From: Lachnospiraceae bacterium
GTDB lineage: Bacteria; Bacillota_A; Clostridia; Lachnospirales; Lachnospiraceae
Length of the DNA: 64,000 nt
Direction of reading: 5' to 3'
Assembly (NCBI GenBank): GCA_021770615.1
Contig: JAETQR010000021.1
Location: forward strand, 9,068-73,067
Position 1 is the stretch's first letter. Each line of letters begins with the position of its first letter. The notes under the pieces are model-generated. The model searched no databases. It was not told the origin of the DNA and saw only the letters and a list, made by a program, of their open reading frames with translations. Shown piece by piece: positions 26,666 through 37,597 of this stretch. Position numbers and translations under genes: made by a program.

Positions 26666-27604
26666 ATGGAATTCAATCATGTATCGGTGCTGTTAGAAGA
26701 ATGTATAGAGGGTCTCCGCATAAATCCGGATGGGATCTATGTGGATGGAACTCTTGGAGGTGCCGGGCATGCGTATGAGGTCTGCAGGCGTCTCTCCGGA
26801 AAAGGGAGATTTGTAGGGATCGATCAGGATGAAGATGCGTTGCAGGCATCCGGAGAACGTCTCCGTGAGTTTGGCAGTCGGGCTACGATCATAAAAAGTA
26901 ATTATACATACATGAAAGAAGTACTTGGTGAACGGAAGATTGACGGGGTAGATGGTATCCTGCTTGATCTTGGCGTATCATCCTATCAGCTGGATACGGA
27001 GGAACGGGGATTTTCCTATATAGCAGATGCACCGCTTGATATGAGAATGGACCGGAGTCAGGACATGACAGCGAAGGATATCATTAATGGCTATGACGAA
27101 GAAAAACTGTACCAGGTGATAAAAGTATATGGAGAAGAACGGTTTGCGAGAAGTATAGCGAGAAACATCGTGCGAAGACGTCAGGAAAAAGAAATCCGGA
27201 CAACGGGAGAACTTGTTGATGTGATCCGCCTTTCTATGCCGGCAAAGGCCAAAAATGGAAAGGGACATCCGGCAAAACGGACCTTTCAGGCGATACGCAT
27301 TGAGCTGAACAGAGAATTAGAGGTTCTTCAGGATTCGCTGGAGGATATGGTATCCCTTTTAAATGACGGAGGCAGGCTTTGCATCATTACCTTTCATTCT
27401 TTAGAAGACCGTATCGTAAAAAGTAAGTTCCGGGATATGGAGAATCCATGTACCTGTCCGCCGGATTTTCCGGTATGTGTGTGCGGGAAAAAACCAAAAG
27501 GAAAAGTGATAACGAGGAAACCAATTCTTCCGGGTGAGGAAGAAATAAAGATAAATAAACGTTCAAAGAGCGCAAAACTCCGCATCTTTGAAAGGAAGAA
27601 GTAG
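26666..27604 (+). CDS. rsmH: 16S rRNA m4C1402 methyltransferase RsmH
   Basis: 312 residues from the ATG at 26666, giving the usual start [12 protein letters not shown] with GAGGT upstream. An ATG four codons earlier lies at the ribosome site. The SAM-binding motif [10 protein letters not shown] and the family region [11 protein letters not shown] are present. It methylates N4 of C1402 in 16S rRNA and sits in its conserved place behind mraZ. Confidence 0.96.
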   Translation: MEFNHVSVLLEECIEGLRINPDGIYVDGTLGGAGHAYEVCRRLSGKGRFVGIDQDEDALQASGERLREFGSRATIIKSNYTYMKEVLGERKIDGVDGILLDLGVSSYQLDTEERGFSYIADAPLDMRMDRSQDMTAKDIINGYDEEKLYQVIKVYGEERFARSIARNIVRRRQEKEIRTTGELVDVIRLSMPAKAKNGKGHPAKRTFQAIRIELNRELEVLQDSLEDMVSLLNDGGRLCIITFHSLEDRIVKSKFRDMENPCTCPPDFPVCVCGKKPKGKVITRKPILPGEEEIKINKRSKSAKLRIFERKK

Positions 27605-27617
27605 GGGGATATATCAA

Positions 27618-28070
27618 ATGGCAGGACAAACAGCATATGTCTACGGCAATGCGGCAAGAAAATTAAGCGCAGAGCCGGCCAGACAGCCATGGCAGGAACC
27701 GGGCAGACAGACACGTCCCGGAAAACAGCCGCAGCGGAGGCCGCAGCCGGTCAGAAAAAGACGTGTGGACAAAGTTTCGGTTATATTGATCGCAATTACA
27801 TTTGCTATTGCCTTTTCAATATGTTATTATTATTTACAGTTACAGTTTCAGAGTACATACCTTAGTAAGAGTGTTGTAGGTCTTGAAAATGAAGTACTGG
27901 AGATGGAGAAAGAAAATTCCAATGATCTTCAGGAACTCGAAGAAAATGTGGATCTGGGTGCTATTTACAAAAAGGCGACAAAGGAACTGGGGATGAAAAG
28001 TGCAGTGAGCGGTCAGATTTTCACATATGAAAGTAAGAAAAGCACGCAGGTGAGACTGCATCGGAAATAA
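27618..28070 (+). CDS. ftsL: FtsL-like division protein
   Basis: 150 residues from the ATG at 27618. A basic, Pro/Gln-rich cytoplasmic tail, one membrane helix (about 52-72) and an extracellular coiled coil (LENEVLEMEKENSNDLQELE) are the FtsL layout. It should pair with FtsQ/DivIB and link to the transpeptidase encoded next. Sequence conservation in this family is low, so the name rests on architecture and position. Confidence 0.8.
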   Translation: MAGQTAYVYGNAARKLSAEPARQPWQEPGRQTRPGKQPQRRPQPVRKRRVDKVSVILIAITFAIAFSICYYYLQLQFQSTYLSKSVVGLENEVLEMEKENSNDLQELEENVDLGAIYKKATKELGMKSAVSGQIFTYESKKSTQVRLHRK

Positions 28071-28134
28071 GATCCCCGGAGTCCGCAGGGAGGGAGAGAC
28101 ACAGGATTCGCAGCCAAAAGAATGGGGGATTTTC

Positions 28135-30096
28135 ATGGCAGTTCGAAGAAGGATCCGGGTGAGGAGAAGAAGACGCAGAATGAGATTTACAAGAGGGATG
28201 AAAAAGACCCTCTTTCTCTTTTTGACGCTTGTTTTTATTCTTTTTGTGGCGTTGATGGTCAGGATTTATCTGTTAAACCGCGACAATGGTGATTCCTATA
28301 AAAAGCAGGTGCTGGCACAGCAGTCCTACACGAATACGGTGCTGAATTTCCGCCGGGGTGCTATTAAAGACCGGAATGGAACGATCCTTGCCCAAAGTGT
28401 GAGAAAGTTTAATGTGATCATCGAGCCGAGGACGCTTTTGGCGGATCCGGAGGTGAAAGCGGAGACGCTGGCAAAGATCGCACAATATTTTGCCTATGAC
28501 ACAGGGATCATCGAACAGATCTTAAAAGAACATCCGGATTCGATGTATCAGCATGTCGACGGTCTCAAAGAACTTACGAAAAGTCAGATCGCAGATTTCC
28601 GGAAAGAGATGAAAGAAAATAAAAACATCCAGGGCGTCTGGTTTGAAGAGACTTACAAGAGAGAATATCCGCTGGATACGATCGCCTGTAATCTTGTCGG
28701 TTTTACTTCTGCGGAGAATCAGGGCACCTATGGAGTGGAAGGCAGCTACAATGACAGACTGAATGGAAAAAATGGCCGGGAATATGGTTATTTTGATGCA
28801 AATATGAATTTTCAGAGGACAGTGAAAAAGGCTTCAAATGGAAATTCGGTCGTGATGACAGTCGATGCCAATGTCCAGAGGGTGATCGAGAGCCAGATAC
28901 GGAAATACAATAAAGATGTGGGGGCAGAAAATATTGCGGTTATGGTCATGAACCCGAATAATGGGGAAATTCTCGCCATGGCCTCTAAAAACACCTATGA
29001 TCTGAACGACCCGTATGATATGACCCATATGTATACCGAAGAAGAAATCGCTGCCATGGATGAAGAGACAACTTCCCAGAATCAGATGTCCATGTGGTCG
29101 AATTTCTGCATCAGTTCCGCGTATGAGCCGGGATCGACATACAAGCCGTTTACTGTAGCTGCGGGGCTCGATGAGGGAGTCATAAAAAATTCAGATTACT
29201 TTACCTGTGGAGGGGCTCTGAATGTGGCGGGGAGTGAGATCCACTGCTCGAACCGTTCCGGACACGGCAGTCTTTCTTTACAGCAGAGTCTTATGGAGTC
29301 CTGTAACTGCGCACTGATGCAGATCGGTGAGAAAATCGGAAGAAATAAGTTCAGTAAATACAATAAGATTTTTGGGTTTGGACAGAGAACAGGGATCGAT
29401 CTTCCGGGGGAGACGGCGGGATTGATCCATACAACGGATGAATTGAATCCGGTCGAACTTGCGACGAGCAGTTTCGGACAGACCCAGACCGTGTCAATGG
29501 TACAGATGGCAGCTGGTTTTTCTTCCCTTGTCAATGGAGGAAATTATTACCAGCCGCACATTGTGAGAGAAATACAGAATGAGGATGGCGCTGTAGTGGA
29601 AAGTGTGGAGCCGATCGTAGTGAAAAAAACGGTTTCGGCAAATACGAGCAGTCTCATCCGGAAATATATGAAGGCGACAGTAGAAGAGGGCACGGCGGCG
29701 CCGGCGAAAGTGGCGGGGTATTCCATCGGAGGAAAGACCGGAACTGCCCAGAAAAGACCTGTAGAGGAGAAAAATTATCTTTTGTCCTTTATCGGATGTG
29801 TACCAGCGGATGATCCACAGGCAGTTGTATATGTGATCATTGACCAGCCTCATGTAGAGGATCAGGCGCACAGTACTTATGCGACGGAATTTGCCTCAAA
29901 GGTTATGAAAAAAATCCTGCCATTTCTCGGGATATATGCAGACGGAACGCAGGAGACGGCGAAACCGGAGGATGGGGATACCGTGAAACCGGAGGATGGG
30001 GATACCGTAAAACCGGAAGATGGGGATACCGTAAAACCGGAAGATGGTCAGGAAGGCGGTACAGCCGGAGATCAGAAAGAGACTGCAGAAGAGTAG
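28135..30096 (+). CDS. ftsI: Penicillin-binding protein 2 (FtsI/PbpB type), septal transpeptidase
   Basis: 653 residues. A very basic N-terminus, one membrane anchor (about 25-46), a dimerisation domain and a class B transpeptidase domain with S334-T-Y-K337, S389-C-N391 and K534-T-G-T. It crosslinks septal peptidoglycan with FtsW. No PASTA domains. The C-terminus carries nearly four copies of the octapeptide KPEDGDTV, encoded by a 24-bp tandem repeat, a flexible acidic tail that may vary in length between strains. Confidence 0.92.
   Translation: MAVRRRIRVRRRRRRMRFTRGMKKTLFLFLTLVFILFVALMVRIYLLNRDNGDSYKKQVLAQQSYTNTVLNFRRGAIKDRNGTILAQSVRKFNVIIEPRTLLADPEVKAETLAKIAQYFAYDTGIIEQILKEHPDSMYQHVDGLKELTKSQIADFRKEMKENKNIQGVWFEETYKREYPLDTIACNLVGFTSAENQGTYGVEGSYNDRLNGKNGREYGYFDANMNFQRTVKKASNGNSVVMTVDANVQRVIESQIRKYNKDVGAENIAVMVMNPNNGEILAMASKNTYDLNDPYDMTHMYTEEEIAAMDEETTSQNQMSMWSNFCISSAYEPGSTYKPFTVAAGLDEGVIKNSDYFTCGGALNVAGSEIHCSNRSGHGSLSLQQSLMESCNCALMQIGEKIGRNKFSKYNKIFGFGQRTGIDLPGETAGLIHTTDELNPVELATSSFGQTQTVSMVQMAAGFSSLVNGGNYYQPHIVREIQNEDGAVVESVEPIVVKKTVSANTSSLIRKYMKATVEEGTAAPAKVAGYSIGGKTGTAQKRPVEEKNYLLSFIGCVPADDPQAVVYVIIDQPHVEDQAHSTYATEFASKVMKKILPFLGIYADGTQETAKPEDGDTVKPEDGDTVKPEDGDTVKPEDGQEGGTAGDQKETAEE
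29961..30047 (+). repeat. 24-bp tandem repeat in the transpeptidase C-terminus
   Basis: Units start at 29961, 29985, 30009 and a partial one at 30033. Each encodes eight residues (KPEDGDTV). The first two units are identical and the third differs at two bases, consistent with recent slippage. Confidence 0.9.
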
Positions 30097-30155
30097 GTAT
30101 AAGTTCCACCGTTATCTAATACATTAATAAAGATACATGTTTCTGAGGTGGCGGT

Positions 30156-31874
30156 ATGCTTGTCAAACACAAAACGTACCAAAGACAAAATCTGTTTTTG
30201 GTATTTTTTGTTTTTTCCCTTATCCTTGTACTGATGATGGTGAGACTGGGGTATCTGATGATATACCGGGCAGACTATTATGGTGTGCTCGCAAAGGAAC
30301 TTCATGAGAGGGAGAGGGCGATCAAGGCAGAGAGGGGTAAGATCCTTGACCGGAATGGAAACCTTCTGGCAGGCAATGTCTCCGTATCGACGATCTCCGT
30401 CATCCACAGTCAGATCAAAGAGCCGGAAAAGGTGATCTCCATTCTTTCAAAAGAACTTGAGATCGACGAGGAAACGATTCGCAAAAAGGTAGAAAAAGTT
30501 TCTTCAAGAGAAAAGATCAAGTCAAATGTAGAGAAAGAGATATCCGATAAGATCAGAGGTTACCGGCTGGCAGGAGTGACTGTGGATGAGGATTATAAGA
30601 GATATTACGAATATGGTTCGCTGGCCTCAAAAGTCCTCGGCTTTACCGGCGGGGACAATCAGGGGATCATCGGTCTTGAAGTATCTTATGAGAAATACTT
30701 AAAAGGGGTGGATGGTTCCATCCTGACAATGGCTACAGCGGGCGGAACCGAGATAAAAAACGGAGCGGAGGACAGGGTAGAGCCCGTGGCGGGCTGGACG
30801 CTCACGACAAGCCTTGATCTGAATGTGATGGAGTATGCAAACCAGGTGGCATATACACTTTTAGAACAGAAACAGGCGAAAACGGTGGAGATCATTATCA
30901 TGAATCCGCAAAACGGCGAGATTTATGCCATGGTAAATGCCCCGGAGTTCGATCTCAACAATCCTTATGAGCTGTCAGGGGGAGACGAAGGGCTTTCGGA
31001 AAAGGAAAAAATGGATAAGCTGAATAACCAGTGGAGAAATCTGGCAGTCAGTGATACGTACGAACCGGGTTCGACATTTAAGGTTGTTACGGCTGCGGCT
31101 GCACTGGATCAGGGGGTTGTGAAGATGAGCGACACCTTTTCATGCCCCGGGTATAAGATAGTGGAAGACAGAAGGATCCGCTGTCATAAAACGACAGGCC
31201 ACGGGCATGAAACTTTCCTGCAGGGGATCATGAATTCGTGTAATCCTGTATTCATGGAAGTGGGGGCCAGAGTGGGGGTAAGTGGTATGTTTGAACATAT
31301 GAAACGCTTTGGGATCATGGATAAGACGGGGATCGATGTGCCGGGAGAGGCCGGTACGATCATGCATAAGCAGGAAAATGTAGGTGCGGTGGAACTTGCG
31401 ACGATGTCCTTCGGGCAGTCTTTCCAGCTCTCTCCGATACGGATGCTTACATCGGTTTCCCAGATCATAAATGGCGGAAAGAAGATCGTTCCCCATTTTG
31501 GGATCAGCGCCGTGAACAGCGATGGAACCGTTATGAAGAAGTTTGATTATAATGACGGGGAGGAGATCCTGAGTGAGGCAAAGTCAAAGGAACTCTGTGA
31601 GGCGTTGGGGCACGTAGTGACAGAAGGCGGTGGGAAAAAGGCTGCTGTAGAAGGGTATATGGTAGGGGCAAAGACGGGAACAAGCCAGAAACTCCCCCGC
31701 GGCAACGGAAAGTATATCGCCTCCTGCATTGGATTTTCCCCGGTGGAAGATCCGCAGGTGATCGCTATGGTGCGGATCGACGAGCCACAGGGGCTGTACT
31801 ATGGCGGGACGATAGCGGCTCCGGCGATCTCGTCGATCTACACGAATATCCTCCCCTATCTTTTTGAAGAATAA
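30156..31874 (+). CDS. spoVD: Second class B penicillin-binding protein (SpoVD-like)
   Basis: 572 residues. N-terminal membrane anchor (about 13-33), dimerisation domain, transpeptidase motifs S306-T-F-K309, S361-C-N363 and K506-T-G-T. Tandem class B genes at this place match the Bacillus pbpB-spoVD order, where SpoVD makes spore cortex together with SpoVE. No PASTA domain is seen. Whether this copy serves sporulation or vegetative division cannot be decided from sequence. Confidence 0.85.
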   Translation: MLVKHKTYQRQNLFLVFFVFSLILVLMMVRLGYLMIYRADYYGVLAKELHERERAIKAERGKILDRNGNLLAGNVSVSTISVIHSQIKEPEKVISILSKELEIDEETIRKKVEKVSSREKIKSNVEKEISDKIRGYRLAGVTVDEDYKRYYEYGSLASKVLGFTGGDNQGIIGLEVSYEKYLKGVDGSILTMATAGGTEIKNGAEDRVEPVAGWTLTTSLDLNVMEYANQVAYTLLEQKQAKTVEIIIMNPQNGEIYAMVNAPEFDLNNPYELSGGDEGLSEKEKMDKLNNQWRNLAVSDTYEPGSTFKVVTAAAALDQGVVKMSDTFSCPGYKIVEDRRIRCHKTTGHGHETFLQGIMNSCNPVFMEVGARVGVSGMFEHMKRFGIMDKTGIDVPGEAGTIMHKQENVGAVELATMSFGQSFQLSPIRMLTSVSQIINGGKKIVPHFGISAVNSDGTVMKKFDYNDGEEILSEAKSKELCEALGHVVTEGGGKKAAVEGYMVGAKTGTSQKLPRGNGKYIASCIGFSPVEDPQVIAMVRIDEPQGLYYGGTIAAPAISSIYTNILPYLFEE

Positions 31875-31878
31875 CCTC

Positions 31879-31907
31879 TTGCGATTGTAGCAGTTATAGG
31901 GTACAAT
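31879..31907 (+). promoter_or_regulatory. Internal promoter before mraY
   Basis: TTGCGA, 17 bp, TACAAT, directly behind the spoVD-like gene. It would allow the lipid-linked precursor genes to be transcribed apart from mraZ control. Confidence 0.6.
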
Positions 31908-31956
31908 TACTATTGCATGAACGTGTGATTAAATTTAGATAAATGAGGTGTAAAGA

Positions 31957-32922
31957 GTGAATTTGGATTTAAGTATAGTAATGCCGGCAGTGATAGCATT
32001 TGGTATCAGCGTGATCTTATGCCCGATCATCATCCCCTTTTTGAGAAAACTGAAGTTTGGGCAATTTGTCAGGGATGATGGTCCGCAGTCACATTTAAAA
32101 AAAGCGGGGACTCCGACGATGGGAGGACTCGTTATTCTGGTATCCATACTTCTTACGTCTTTGATCTACATAGGAAGATATCACGAGATACTGCCTGTGC
32201 TGTTTATGACACTGGGATTTGGGATCATCGGATTTCTGGATGATTATATCAAAGTAGTCATGAAGCGCTCCCTCGGTCTGAAACCGCTTCAGAAAATGCT
32301 CGGACAGTTTATCGTGACCGCAATCTTTGTGTATTATTATTTTAATGTGGCGAAGATGGAGGCATCCGTCATGATTCCATTTGGCGGTGGGCAGGTGTTT
32401 GTCATGCCTGACTGGCTGTTTGTCATTTTCATGTTTATCGTTGTGTTAGGTACTGTAAATGGCGCAAACTTTACGGATGGTCTGGATGGTCTGGCATCCG
32501 GAGTGACAGCGATCGTCGCTACCTTTTTTACCGTGGCAGCATTAGCGATCGGCCCGGAACTGACGCCGATCACAGGTGCTGTGGTAGGAAGCCTTCTCGG
32601 ATTTTTGCTCTTTAATACATATCCGGCCAGGGTATTTATGGGAGATACCGGTTCGCTCGCACTCGGCGGGTTTGTGGCTTCGGTTGCCTTTATGCTCCAT
32701 ATGCCGCTTTTTATCGTGATCGTTGGGCTGATCTATCTGGTGGAAGTGGTGTCTGTCATTATGCAGGTGGGATATTTTAAGCTGACTCACGGAAAGAGGA
32801 TCTTTAAGATGGCTCCGATCCATCACCATTTTGAACTCAGCGGTTTTTCAGAAACCCAGGTGGTGGCGGCGTTTAGTATTATTACAGCGATTTTGTGCCT
32901 GATCGGCCTTATGGCGATGTGA
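31957..32922 (+). CDS. mraY: Phospho-MurNAc-pentapeptide translocase
   Basis: 321 residues from a GTG start with GAGGTG upstream. About ten membrane helices. The conserved acidic motifs DDYIKVVMKRSLGLKP and NFTDGLDGLA and the HHHFE loop are present. It attaches UDP-MurNAc-pentapeptide to undecaprenyl phosphate to form lipid I in the membrane. Confidence 0.96.
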   Translation: MNLDLSIVMPAVIAFGISVILCPIIIPFLRKLKFGQFVRDDGPQSHLKKAGTPTMGGLVILVSILLTSLIYIGRYHEILPVLFMTLGFGIIGFLDDYIKVVMKRSLGLKPLQKMLGQFIVTAIFVYYYFNVAKMEASVMIPFGGGQVFVMPDWLFVIFMFIVVLGTVNGANFTDGLDGLASGVTAIVATFFTVAALAIGPELTPITGAVVGSLLGFLLFNTYPARVFMGDTGSLALGGFVASVAFMLHMPLFIVIVGLIYLVEVVSVIMQVGYFKLTHGKRIFKMAPIHHHFELSGFSETQVVAAFSIITAILCLIGLMAM

Positions 32923-32965
32923 TGGCTGCCCCGAATATATTTGTAGCAGAAAAGAGGAATGAGTT

Positions 32966-34297
32966 ATGGAACTGAAGGATAAAAAGGTTTTGGTAGCTGG
33001 TCTTGGAAAGAGCGGTATGGCGGCGTTTGCTCTGCTAAAAGATATGGGCGCCCATGTGAGCCTCTATGATGGAAAAGAAGATCTTGTGCTGGAGGATATG
33101 GGAGTTCCGGTGTATCTGGGGGATTTTCCGAAAGAAGTGATCGCCGGATTTGACTGCGCAGTATTTAGTCCGGGTGTTCCTCTCGATATTCCGCTGGCTG
33201 TCTTTTTGAAAGAATGCGGCATTCCGGTCATTGGTGAGATCGAACTTGCTTATATGAGGGAAAAGGGAAAGGTCATCGGGATCACGGGGACAAACGGAAA
33301 AACGACGACGACGACGCTCGTGGGAGAAATCATGAAAGCCTTTAATGAACAAACTTTTGTCGTGGGAAATATCGGAAATCCTTATACAAAGGAAGTGGAA
33401 AAAAGCAGTGCCGGTTCCGTCACAGTGGCGGAGATCAGCAGTTTTCAACTTGAAACGATCATCGATTTCGCACCGGATGTGAGTGCGGTGCTGAACATAA
33501 CACCGGATCACTTAAACCGGCATAAGACAATGGAAAATTATATCGATGCCAAACTCGCGATCACGAAAAACCAGGGGAAAGAAAAACTTTGTGTTTTGAA
33601 TTATGAAGACAGGGTATTGAGGGAGAAAGCGGGGGACGTTACGTGCAGGGTGGCGTTTTTCAGTAGTAAACAGAAGATCAAAAATGGGATGTACAAGGAC
33701 GAAACAGGGAATCTGGTTCTTGGCACAGATGGGAGAGTGATCCTGAATCAGAAGGATACAAAGCTTCCGGGGGATCATAATGCAGAAAATATCATGGCGG
33801 CGCTTCTTATGGTGTTTGAGATGGGCGTCCCCAAAGAGCTTGCAGTAAAAGTAATAAAGGATTTTAAGCCGGTGGAGCACCGTGTAGAATTTGTAAAAAC
33901 AGTGGCAGGGGTGGATTACTATAACGATTCCAAAGGGACGAATCCGGATGCGGCGATCAAGGGGATCCAGTCAATGGACCGGCCAACTGTACTCATCGGG
34001 GGCGGCTATGACAAAGGCGGGGATTTCACGGAGTGGATCCGGAGTTTTGACGGAAAAGTAAAGAAACTCCTGCTTCTTGGCGCCACCAAAGAAAAGATCG
34101 CAGCGGATGCCGAAAAATGCGGTTTTACGGAGTATCAGTTTGTGGAGACACTTGAGGAGGCAGTCCGCAAGGCGTCGGAACTGACCGAACAGGGGGAGGC
34201 GGTGCTTCTCTCACCGGCTTGTGCGAGCTGGGATATGTTCGATTCTTATGAACAACGGGGAAATATGTTTAAAGATTTCGTTAAAGGTTTGGAGTGA
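32966..34297 (+). CDS. murD: UDP-N-acetylmuramoyl-L-alanine--D-glutamate ligase
   Basis: 443 residues. The ATP loop [14 protein letters not shown] and the Mur-ligase segments [11 protein letters not shown] and [11 protein letters not shown] are present. It adds D-glutamate to UDP-MurNAc-L-Ala in the cytoplasm. The stop overlaps the ftsW frame region. Genes murE, murF and murG are not in this cluster. Confidence 0.96.
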   Translation: MELKDKKVLVAGLGKSGMAAFALLKDMGAHVSLYDGKEDLVLEDMGVPVYLGDFPKEVIAGFDCAVFSPGVPLDIPLAVFLKECGIPVIGEIELAYMREKGKVIGITGTNGKTTTTTLVGEIMKAFNEQTFVVGNIGNPYTKEVEKSSAGSVTVAEISSFQLETIIDFAPDVSAVLNITPDHLNRHKTMENYIDAKLAITKNQGKEKLCVLNYEDRVLREKAGDVTCRVAFFSSKQKIKNGMYKDETGNLVLGTDGRVILNQKDTKLPGDHNAENIMAALLMVFEMGVPKELAVKVIKDFKPVEHRVEFVKTVAGVDYYNDSKGTNPDAAIKGIQSMDRPTVLIGGGYDKGGDFTEWIRSFDGKVKKLLLLGATKEKIAADAEKCGFTEYQFVETLEEAVRKASELTEQGEAVLLSPACASWDMFDSYEQRGNMFKDFVKGLE

Positions 34298-34302
34298 TCA
34301 AC

Positions 34303-35442
34303 ATGAGAGGCAAACAGAGGGAGAGGACTGAGCATCCGCGGGAGAGTACGTTTGATTATAGTCTCCTGCTCATTACGCTGTGCCTTGTCGGCTTTGGGCT
34401 TTTGATGATATACAGTTCAAGTTCCTATACTTCACAGGTGAAATATCAGGACGCTGCCTATTTTCTGAAAAAGCAGCTGTTAGGGGTCATCGTCGGGATC
34501 GTTGCGATGATTATCGTGATGAATATTAACTACCGGGCATATTTAAAAAAGATTCCGGTTTTAAGAATACGGCTTGTTACGCTCATTTATTTTACAGCGG
34601 CAGCGCTTCAGGTTCTTGTCTCGCTGATCGGTGTGGAACGAAACGGGGCGAAGCGATGGCTCAATGTGGGGCCGCTTTCTCTCCAGCCTTCGGAGATAAC
34701 GAAGATAGCTGTGATCCTTATAGCCGCTTATTTTATCCAGATGCGTCCCAAAGATATGAGTAAGATACAGGGCATCGTCCGGGTGTTTGTTCCGGTTGGG
34801 CTCTTGTTTGGCCTTGTGGCACTGGAAAACTTAAGTACGGCGATCGTTGTATTTATCGTTGCGTTTGGAATGTGTGCTGTCTCTGCAAAAAATAAATGGA
34901 TCTATGTTCTCATTATGGGAGTCGGGGTCTTGTTTTTTGCGATGATCATCTTTTTTGGTGAGGGATTCCGTATGGAACGTTTCCAGATCTGGTTGGATGT
35001 GGAAAATCATGAAAAGGGATTCCAGATACTGCAGGGCCTCTATGCGATCGCATCGGGTGGAGTCTTTGGGACGGGGCTTGGCGAGAGTATGCAAAAGCTT
35101 GGATTCATCCCGGAGCCACACAATGATATGATCTTTTCCATTATCTGTGAGGAACTTGGAATGGTCGGAGCCGGGATCGTGATCCTGATGTTTATTCTTC
35201 TTCTCTGGCGGATTTACAATACAGCTGTTACCTCTCCGGATCTGTTCAGTGGTATGATCTGTACGGGCGTTATGATACATATTGCGACCCAGGTGGTCAT
35301 GAATATCGCTGTTGTGACGAACTCGATGCCTTCTACGGGAATCCCGATGCCTTTTATCAGTTATGGAGGAACGAGTGTATCCATTCTTTTGGCGGAGATG
35401 GGACTTGTACTTGGTATATCGCAGAAAAGGACTAAGACATGA
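34303..35442 (+). CDS. ftsW: FtsW/RodA/SpoVE-family glycosyltransferase
   Basis: 379 residues from the ATG at 34303 with GGAG eight bases upstream, which is better than the GTG at 34294. Ten membrane helices. Signature segments are SSSSYTSQ near helix 1, [10 protein letters not shown] in the middle and [11 protein letters not shown] near the end. It polymerises lipid II, probably with one of the two transpeptidases encoded upstream. SpoVE is an alternative name. Confidence 0.9.
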   Translation: MRGKQRERTEHPRESTFDYSLLLITLCLVGFGLLMIYSSSSYTSQVKYQDAAYFLKKQLLGVIVGIVAMIIVMNINYRAYLKKIPVLRIRLVTLIYFTAAALQVLVSLIGVERNGAKRWLNVGPLSLQPSEITKIAVILIAAYFIQMRPKDMSKIQGIVRVFVPVGLLFGLVALENLSTAIVVFIVAFGMCAVSAKNKWIYVLIMGVGVLFFAMIIFFGEGFRMERFQIWLDVENHEKGFQILQGLYAIASGGVFGTGLGESMQKLGFIPEPHNDMIFSIICEELGMVGAGIVILMFILLLWRIYNTAVTSPDLFSGMICTGVMIHIATQVVMNIAVVTNSMPSTGIPMPFISYGGTSVSILLAEMGLVLGISQKRTKT

Positions 35443-35505
35443 TACCAAGATGAGAAATCTGCATATTTATAGTATTATTAGTAAATATGCGGATGGGGGA
35501 TTTTG

Positions 35506-36756
35506 GTGTTTATTGAAGTTGAGGGTGGCCGGAAGGCTGCCGGTGAATTGACTGTACAAGGTGCTAAAAATGCTGTCCTTCCAATGATAGCAGCGACAGT
35601 ACTATGCGGACAGACAATGATTCTTGAGAATTGTCCCAGGATACAGGATGTCTATTCTATGACAGCAGTGCTGAAGGATATTGGTGCGCAGGTCAGCTGG
35701 GATGAGGATAAACTTGTTATAGATACCAGTTCCATAAGAAAATGTGAGATCATACAAAAAGAAGTGGGCGAGGTGCGGGCTTCGATCCTGTTTTTAGGAA
35801 GTATCCTTGGCCGGAAAGGAGAGGCCGGGATCCGTATGCCCGGAGGATGTTCGATCGGGAAGAGGCCGATTGATTATCATCTTGACGCATTTGAGAAACT
35901 CGGTGTCATGGTCCGTCGTGACGAAGAGGTCATACAATGTGCGGTAAAAGATACAGGGGAGGACGTGATACAGCTTCCCTATCCAAGTGTCGGGGCTACA
36001 GAGAATGTGATTCTTTATGCGGCGCTCCGGAAGGGGATGACAGAGCTTCACAATGCGGCGAAAGAGCCGGAAATCGTTGAGTTGTGTGAACTTTTGAGAA
36101 AGATGGGAGCGAAAATATCCGGTGATGGAAGCGGGTGTATCCGGATCGAGGGGGTAAAGGAACTTCATGGTACCTCCTTCCGTCTGAAAACGGATCGGAT
36201 CGCCCTTCTTACTTATGCGGCGATGGCGGCGGGCACAGGAGGGAGCGCTTACCTCAGAGTGTGCGGGGAGACCTTTGATGCGGAGAAAAATTATCTGTCC
36301 CGGACCGGATGCCGCATCCGCCCGGATAAGGGGGGCATCTATGTCAGTGGAGAGGATGGGATCCGGGCGATCCCATATATCCGTACCGAGCCGTATCCGG
36401 GATTTCCGACAGATGCCCAGTCCTTATTTCTTGCCCTTTTGTCAAAGGCGTATGGAGAAAGTATCGTTGAAGAAAATGTATTTGAAAACCGCTTTCTTGT
36501 GGCAGCCCAGCTGAGGAAAATGGGGGCGGATATCGAGGTGGCGGGTCAACGGGCCTGTATACGCGGAGTTACGAGGCTTCATGGGGAGAGGGTCCGGGCA
36601 ACGGATCTGAGGAGCGGAGCTGCTCTTTTGTTGGCAGGCGTTATGGCAGAGGGGAAAACGGTGATCGAAAACTGTCATCTGATCCTGCGCGGTTATGAGT
36701 CACCGGTAGAAAATATACAGGAGCTTGGGCTTCAGGCGAGATATATCTGCAGATAA
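35506..36756 (+). CDS. murA: UDP-N-acetylglucosamine 1-carboxyvinyltransferase
   Basis: 416 residues from the GTG at 35506, six bases after GGGGA. A TTG one codon earlier is possible. With this start the catalytic, fosfomycin-reactive cysteine is C115 (MPGGCSIGKRPID), the canonical number. It transfers enolpyruvate to UDP-GlcNAc, the first committed step of peptidoglycan synthesis. Confidence 0.93.
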   Translation: MFIEVEGGRKAAGELTVQGAKNAVLPMIAATVLCGQTMILENCPRIQDVYSMTAVLKDIGAQVSWDEDKLVIDTSSIRKCEIIQKEVGEVRASILFLGSILGRKGEAGIRMPGGCSIGKRPIDYHLDAFEKLGVMVRRDEEVIQCAVKDTGEDVIQLPYPSVGATENVILYAALRKGMTELHNAAKEPEIVELCELLRKMGAKISGDGSGCIRIEGVKELHGTSFRLKTDRIALLTYAAMAAGTGGSAYLRVCGETFDAEKNYLSRTGCRIRPDKGGIYVSGEDGIRAIPYIRTEPYPGFPTDAQSLFLALLSKAYGESIVEENVFENRFLVAAQLRKMGADIEVAGQRACIRGVTRLHGERVRATDLRSGAALLLAGVMAEGKTVIENCHLILRGYESPVENIQELGLQARYICR

Positions 36757-36811
36757 CCGGACTGGTACAACATGTAATATTTGTACCAGACGTGTGCGAA
36801 TGGAGGAAATG

Positions 36812-37534
36812 ATGAGAAACAGGATGAAAAATGTACCTTGGAGGATTGTGATCCCCGCATCAGTGGTTGGTATCGTGGCGCTGCTTGTTTTTTTGTTCCG
36901 GGTGACGGTGGTCACAGTGGAAGGAAATACTTTTTTTTCAGAAGAGGTAGTGGCCTCTGAGGTGTGCTCTACTTTTCTTGACAAAAATGTCATCACGGCA
37001 TTTATCAAGAACCATCTTGGATTCAGTACAAATCTTCCTTATGTGAGGGAATATGAGATCAGTTATCCGGGAAGACATGAGATCCATATTAAATTATATG
37101 AAAAAAAGATCATTGCCGGGATCGCTTATATGAACCAGTATATCTATTTTGATAAAGACGGCATTGTCCTGAAAAGCACAAATGAGGAATTACCGGACAT
37201 TCCTCTGTTTGAGACAAAGACGATGGCTACCTTTACATTATATGAAAAGGTTCAGATGGAAGATGAGGGATTATTGAACCAGATCATGAATCTTTCCGGT
37301 CTGTTCCAACACTATGAGGTGACGTGGGACAGGGTTGTATTTGACAGTAAAAATGCTGCATTTTTGTATACAGGAGAAGTTCGTATCAGCCTTGGGAAAA
37401 AGGACAGTTATGATGAACAGATTTCAGCGCTGCCAAGCGTGCTGGCTACCGTTCAGGAAAACAATTTTTCCGGGGAGATCGACATGACAAATTATCATGT
37501 GAAAGGTGATATCATATTACGGCAGGATAAGTGA
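36812..37534 (+). CDS. ftsQ: Cell division protein FtsQ/DivIB
   Basis: About 240 residues. GGAGG is placed five bases before the ATG at 36812. ATGs at 36800 and 36809 are too close to it. One membrane helix (about 9-30), then a POTRA domain beginning VTVVTVEGNTFFSEE and a beta domain. It joins FtsL in the division complex. The name rests on layout and position between murA and ftsZ. Confidence 0.88.
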   Translation: MRNRMKNVPWRIVIPASVVGIVALLVFLFRVTVVTVEGNTFFSEEVVASEVCSTFLDKNVITAFIKNHLGFSTNLPYVREYEISYPGRHEIHIKLYEKKIIAGIAYMNQYIYFDKDGIVLKSTNEELPDIPLFETKTMATFTLYEKVQMEDEGLLNQIMNLSGLFQHYEVTWDRVVFDSKNAAFLYTGEVRISLGKKDSYDEQISALPSVLATVQENNFSGEIDMTNYHVKGDIILRQDK

Positions 37535-37568
37535 AATGTAAAATAATGAAAAAACTTACATTTTGTAC

Positions 37569-37597
37569 TTGATTATTTCAGGAAAAAACTATATTAT
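37569..37597 (+). promoter_or_regulatory. ftsZ promoter
   Basis: TTGATT, 17 bp, TATTAT, about 87 bp upstream of the ftsZ start. A weak hairpin at about 37536-37564 between ftsQ and this promoter may stop upstream transcripts. Confidence 0.65.

Noticed and set aside
29961..30047. CRISPR-like regular repeats
   Set aside because: Contiguous 24-bp units without spacers inside a coding sequence. No CRISPR array or cas gene was found anywhere in the window.
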